Origin: Dokdonella_A sp035263065
Lineage (GTDB): Bacteria > Pseudomonadota > Gammaproteobacteria > Xanthomonadales > Rhodanobacteraceae
DNA length: 5,265 bases
Direction: 5' to 3'
Assembly: GCA_035263065.1 (NCBI GenBank)
Contig: DATFRS010000208.1
Coordinates: 1-5,265, forward strand
Positions 4,513 to 5,265 of the stretch are shown here, one piece after another. The translations under genes were made by a program, and so were the position numbers. How positions within the stretch are numbered: the first letter of the stretch is position 1; each line of letters begins with the position of its first letter. The notes under the pieces were generated by a model. That model had not been told where the DNA came from. It worked only from the letters and a program-made list of their open reading frames with translations, and did no database searches.

Positions 4513-5265
4513 TCAGGCCGGAGCGACGGGCACTCCGGCTCCCTCGATCACGCGATAGCCATCCCCGCCGATGCCTTTCGCTTCGTACAGCGCGCAGTCG
4601 GCATCGCTGTACCACACCGCCCAATCCGAGCCGCCCGCGCAGAGGCTGCCGCCGACGCTGACCGCGACGGAAAGCCCTTCGTCGCCGCAGCCGGGAAACC
4701 GGAGCGCGCGCACCGCGCCGATGATCTGCGTCGCGCGCGCGCGGAGCTCCTCGATGCCGGTGACCTGCATCAGGAGCGCGAATTCGTCGCCGCCGAGGCG
4801 GCACGGCAGGTCGCAGGGCGACGCGGCGTTCTGCACTTCTTCGGCGATCGCGCGCAGCACCTGATCGCCGATCAGATGGCCGCAGTGATCGTTGATCTGC
4901 TTGAAGCGGTCGAGATCGACGAGCAGGAGGCCGAGCACGGTGCCCGGCAGGCGCTGCTCTTCGATGCGCTCGAGGAACATGTAGAGGCCGCGGCGGTTGC
5001 AAAGGCCGGTCAGCTCGTCGGTCTGCACGAGACGCTGCGCGGTCGAGAGCTGCGTCTGCGTCTGGCGGAGCGAATCGAGCGTGACCATCAGATCTTCGTT
5101 GCGGCGTTTCAAACTCTGGATCAACTGCTGCTCGCTCGCGACGAGATACGAGAACGAGCGGCGCATGAACTGGGCGAGCAGGCCAGGCTCGCTGACGATG
5201 AGGTTGTCGAAGGCCTGGTGCTCGACGACGATCAGCGCCGCCGGCGCGACCGCCGCCGCGTTGGC
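4513..5265 (-). CDS. diguanylate cyclase (GGDEF) with probable upstream cNMP-binding domain, 5' partial
   Basis: The frame is open to the window edge (250 visible residues), so the N-terminus is missing; the ATG at 5166 is probably internal. Residues count from the edge. Residues 1-40, including AALIVVEHQAFDNLI then P-G-L-L, resemble the last beta strands and C-helix of CRP-type cyclic-nucleotide-binding domains (A-x-V, F-x-x-L-I, x-P-x-L-L spacing). A coiled signalling helix (43-80) follows. The GGDEF domain (about 81-240) has TDELTGLCNRRG (82-93), LLVDLDRFKQINDHCGHLIGD (114-134, Mg2+ and substrate contacts), RLGGDEFALL (156-165) and ALYEAK near its end. It should make c-di-GMP from two GTP. 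The inhibitory I-site R-x-x-D reads S-P-C-D (149-152), so product inhibition through the primary site is probably lost. The sensor domain may bind the nucleotide made by the adjacent cyclase. GGDEF call near certain; cNMP domain moderately likely. Confidence 0.92.
   Translation of the reverse strand, partial: ANAAAVAPAALIVVEHQAFDNLIVSEPGLLAQFMRRSFSYLVASEQQLIQSLKRRNEDLMVTLDSLRQTQTQLSTAQRLVQTDELTGLCNRRGLYMFLERIEEQRLPGTVLGLLLVDLDRFKQINDHCGHLIGDQVLRAIAEEVQNAASPCDLPCRLGGDEFALLMQVTGIEELRARATQIIGAVRALRFPGCGDEGLSVAVSVGGSLCAGGSDWAVWYSDADCALYEAKGIGGDGYRVIEGAGVPVAPA

Noticed and set aside
4412..5002. Second minus-strand frame overlapping the GGDEF gene
   Set aside because: Arg/Pro/Ala-rich shadow; the true frame holds the intact GGDEF motif set.
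1..5265. CRISPR array, tRNA/rRNA genes, insertion sequences or attachment sites
   Set aside because: No spaced direct repeats, cloverleaf-like segments, transposase frames or terminal inverted repeats were found when reading both strands.

Overview
The window reads as the chromosome of a high-GC proteobacterium. Third codon positions are strongly G/C in all four reading frames kept. The gene set matches a little-studied peptide-maturation locus that, from memory, is annotated mainly in Xanthomonadales/Lysobacterales (Lysobacter, Xanthomonas, Rhodanobacter relatives). The lineage is an inference from family membership, not from any marker gene here.

Layout from left to right. Positions 1-110 are a short gap, with a possible GTG start of a further minus-strand gene at the very edge. 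Positions 111-1259 (minus) encode a SagB-type, nitroreductase-fold peptide maturation dehydrogenase. Positions 1260-1448 are a divergent control region with a plausible sigma70 promoter for the plus strand, a perfect 9-bp-arm inverted repeat and a good Shine-Dalgarno. Positions 1449-1727 (plus) encode a 92-residue RiPP precursor with a nitrile-hydratase-like leader and a Ser-rich tail. Positions 1746-4415 (minus) encode an 889-residue membrane protein with a class III nucleotide cyclase domain, one transmembrane helix, a TolB-like domain and TPR repeats. Positions 4513-5265 (minus, 5' end outside the window) encode a GGDEF diguanylate cyclase preceded by what looks like the end of a cyclic-nucleotide-binding domain.

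The three central genes match, as I recall the families, TIGR04509 (NHLP-related RiPP peptide), TIGR04511 (putative peptide maturation dehydrogenase) and TIGR04510 (putative peptide modification system cyclase). They define a predicted RiPP system whose product and chemistry are, to my knowledge, uncharacterised. The precursor is the only plus-strand gene and is framed by its two partners. No YcaO/cyclodehydratase, lanthipeptide synthetase, radical SAM enzyme, exporter or protease is visible, so the substrate bond of the dehydrogenase is an open question.

The fourth gene adds a second-messenger layer. The TPR cyclase could supply a cyclic nucleotide that the neighbouring cNMP-binding/GGDEF protein senses and converts into a c-di-GMP output. 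This relay is inference; the sequence shows only the domains and the co-orientation.
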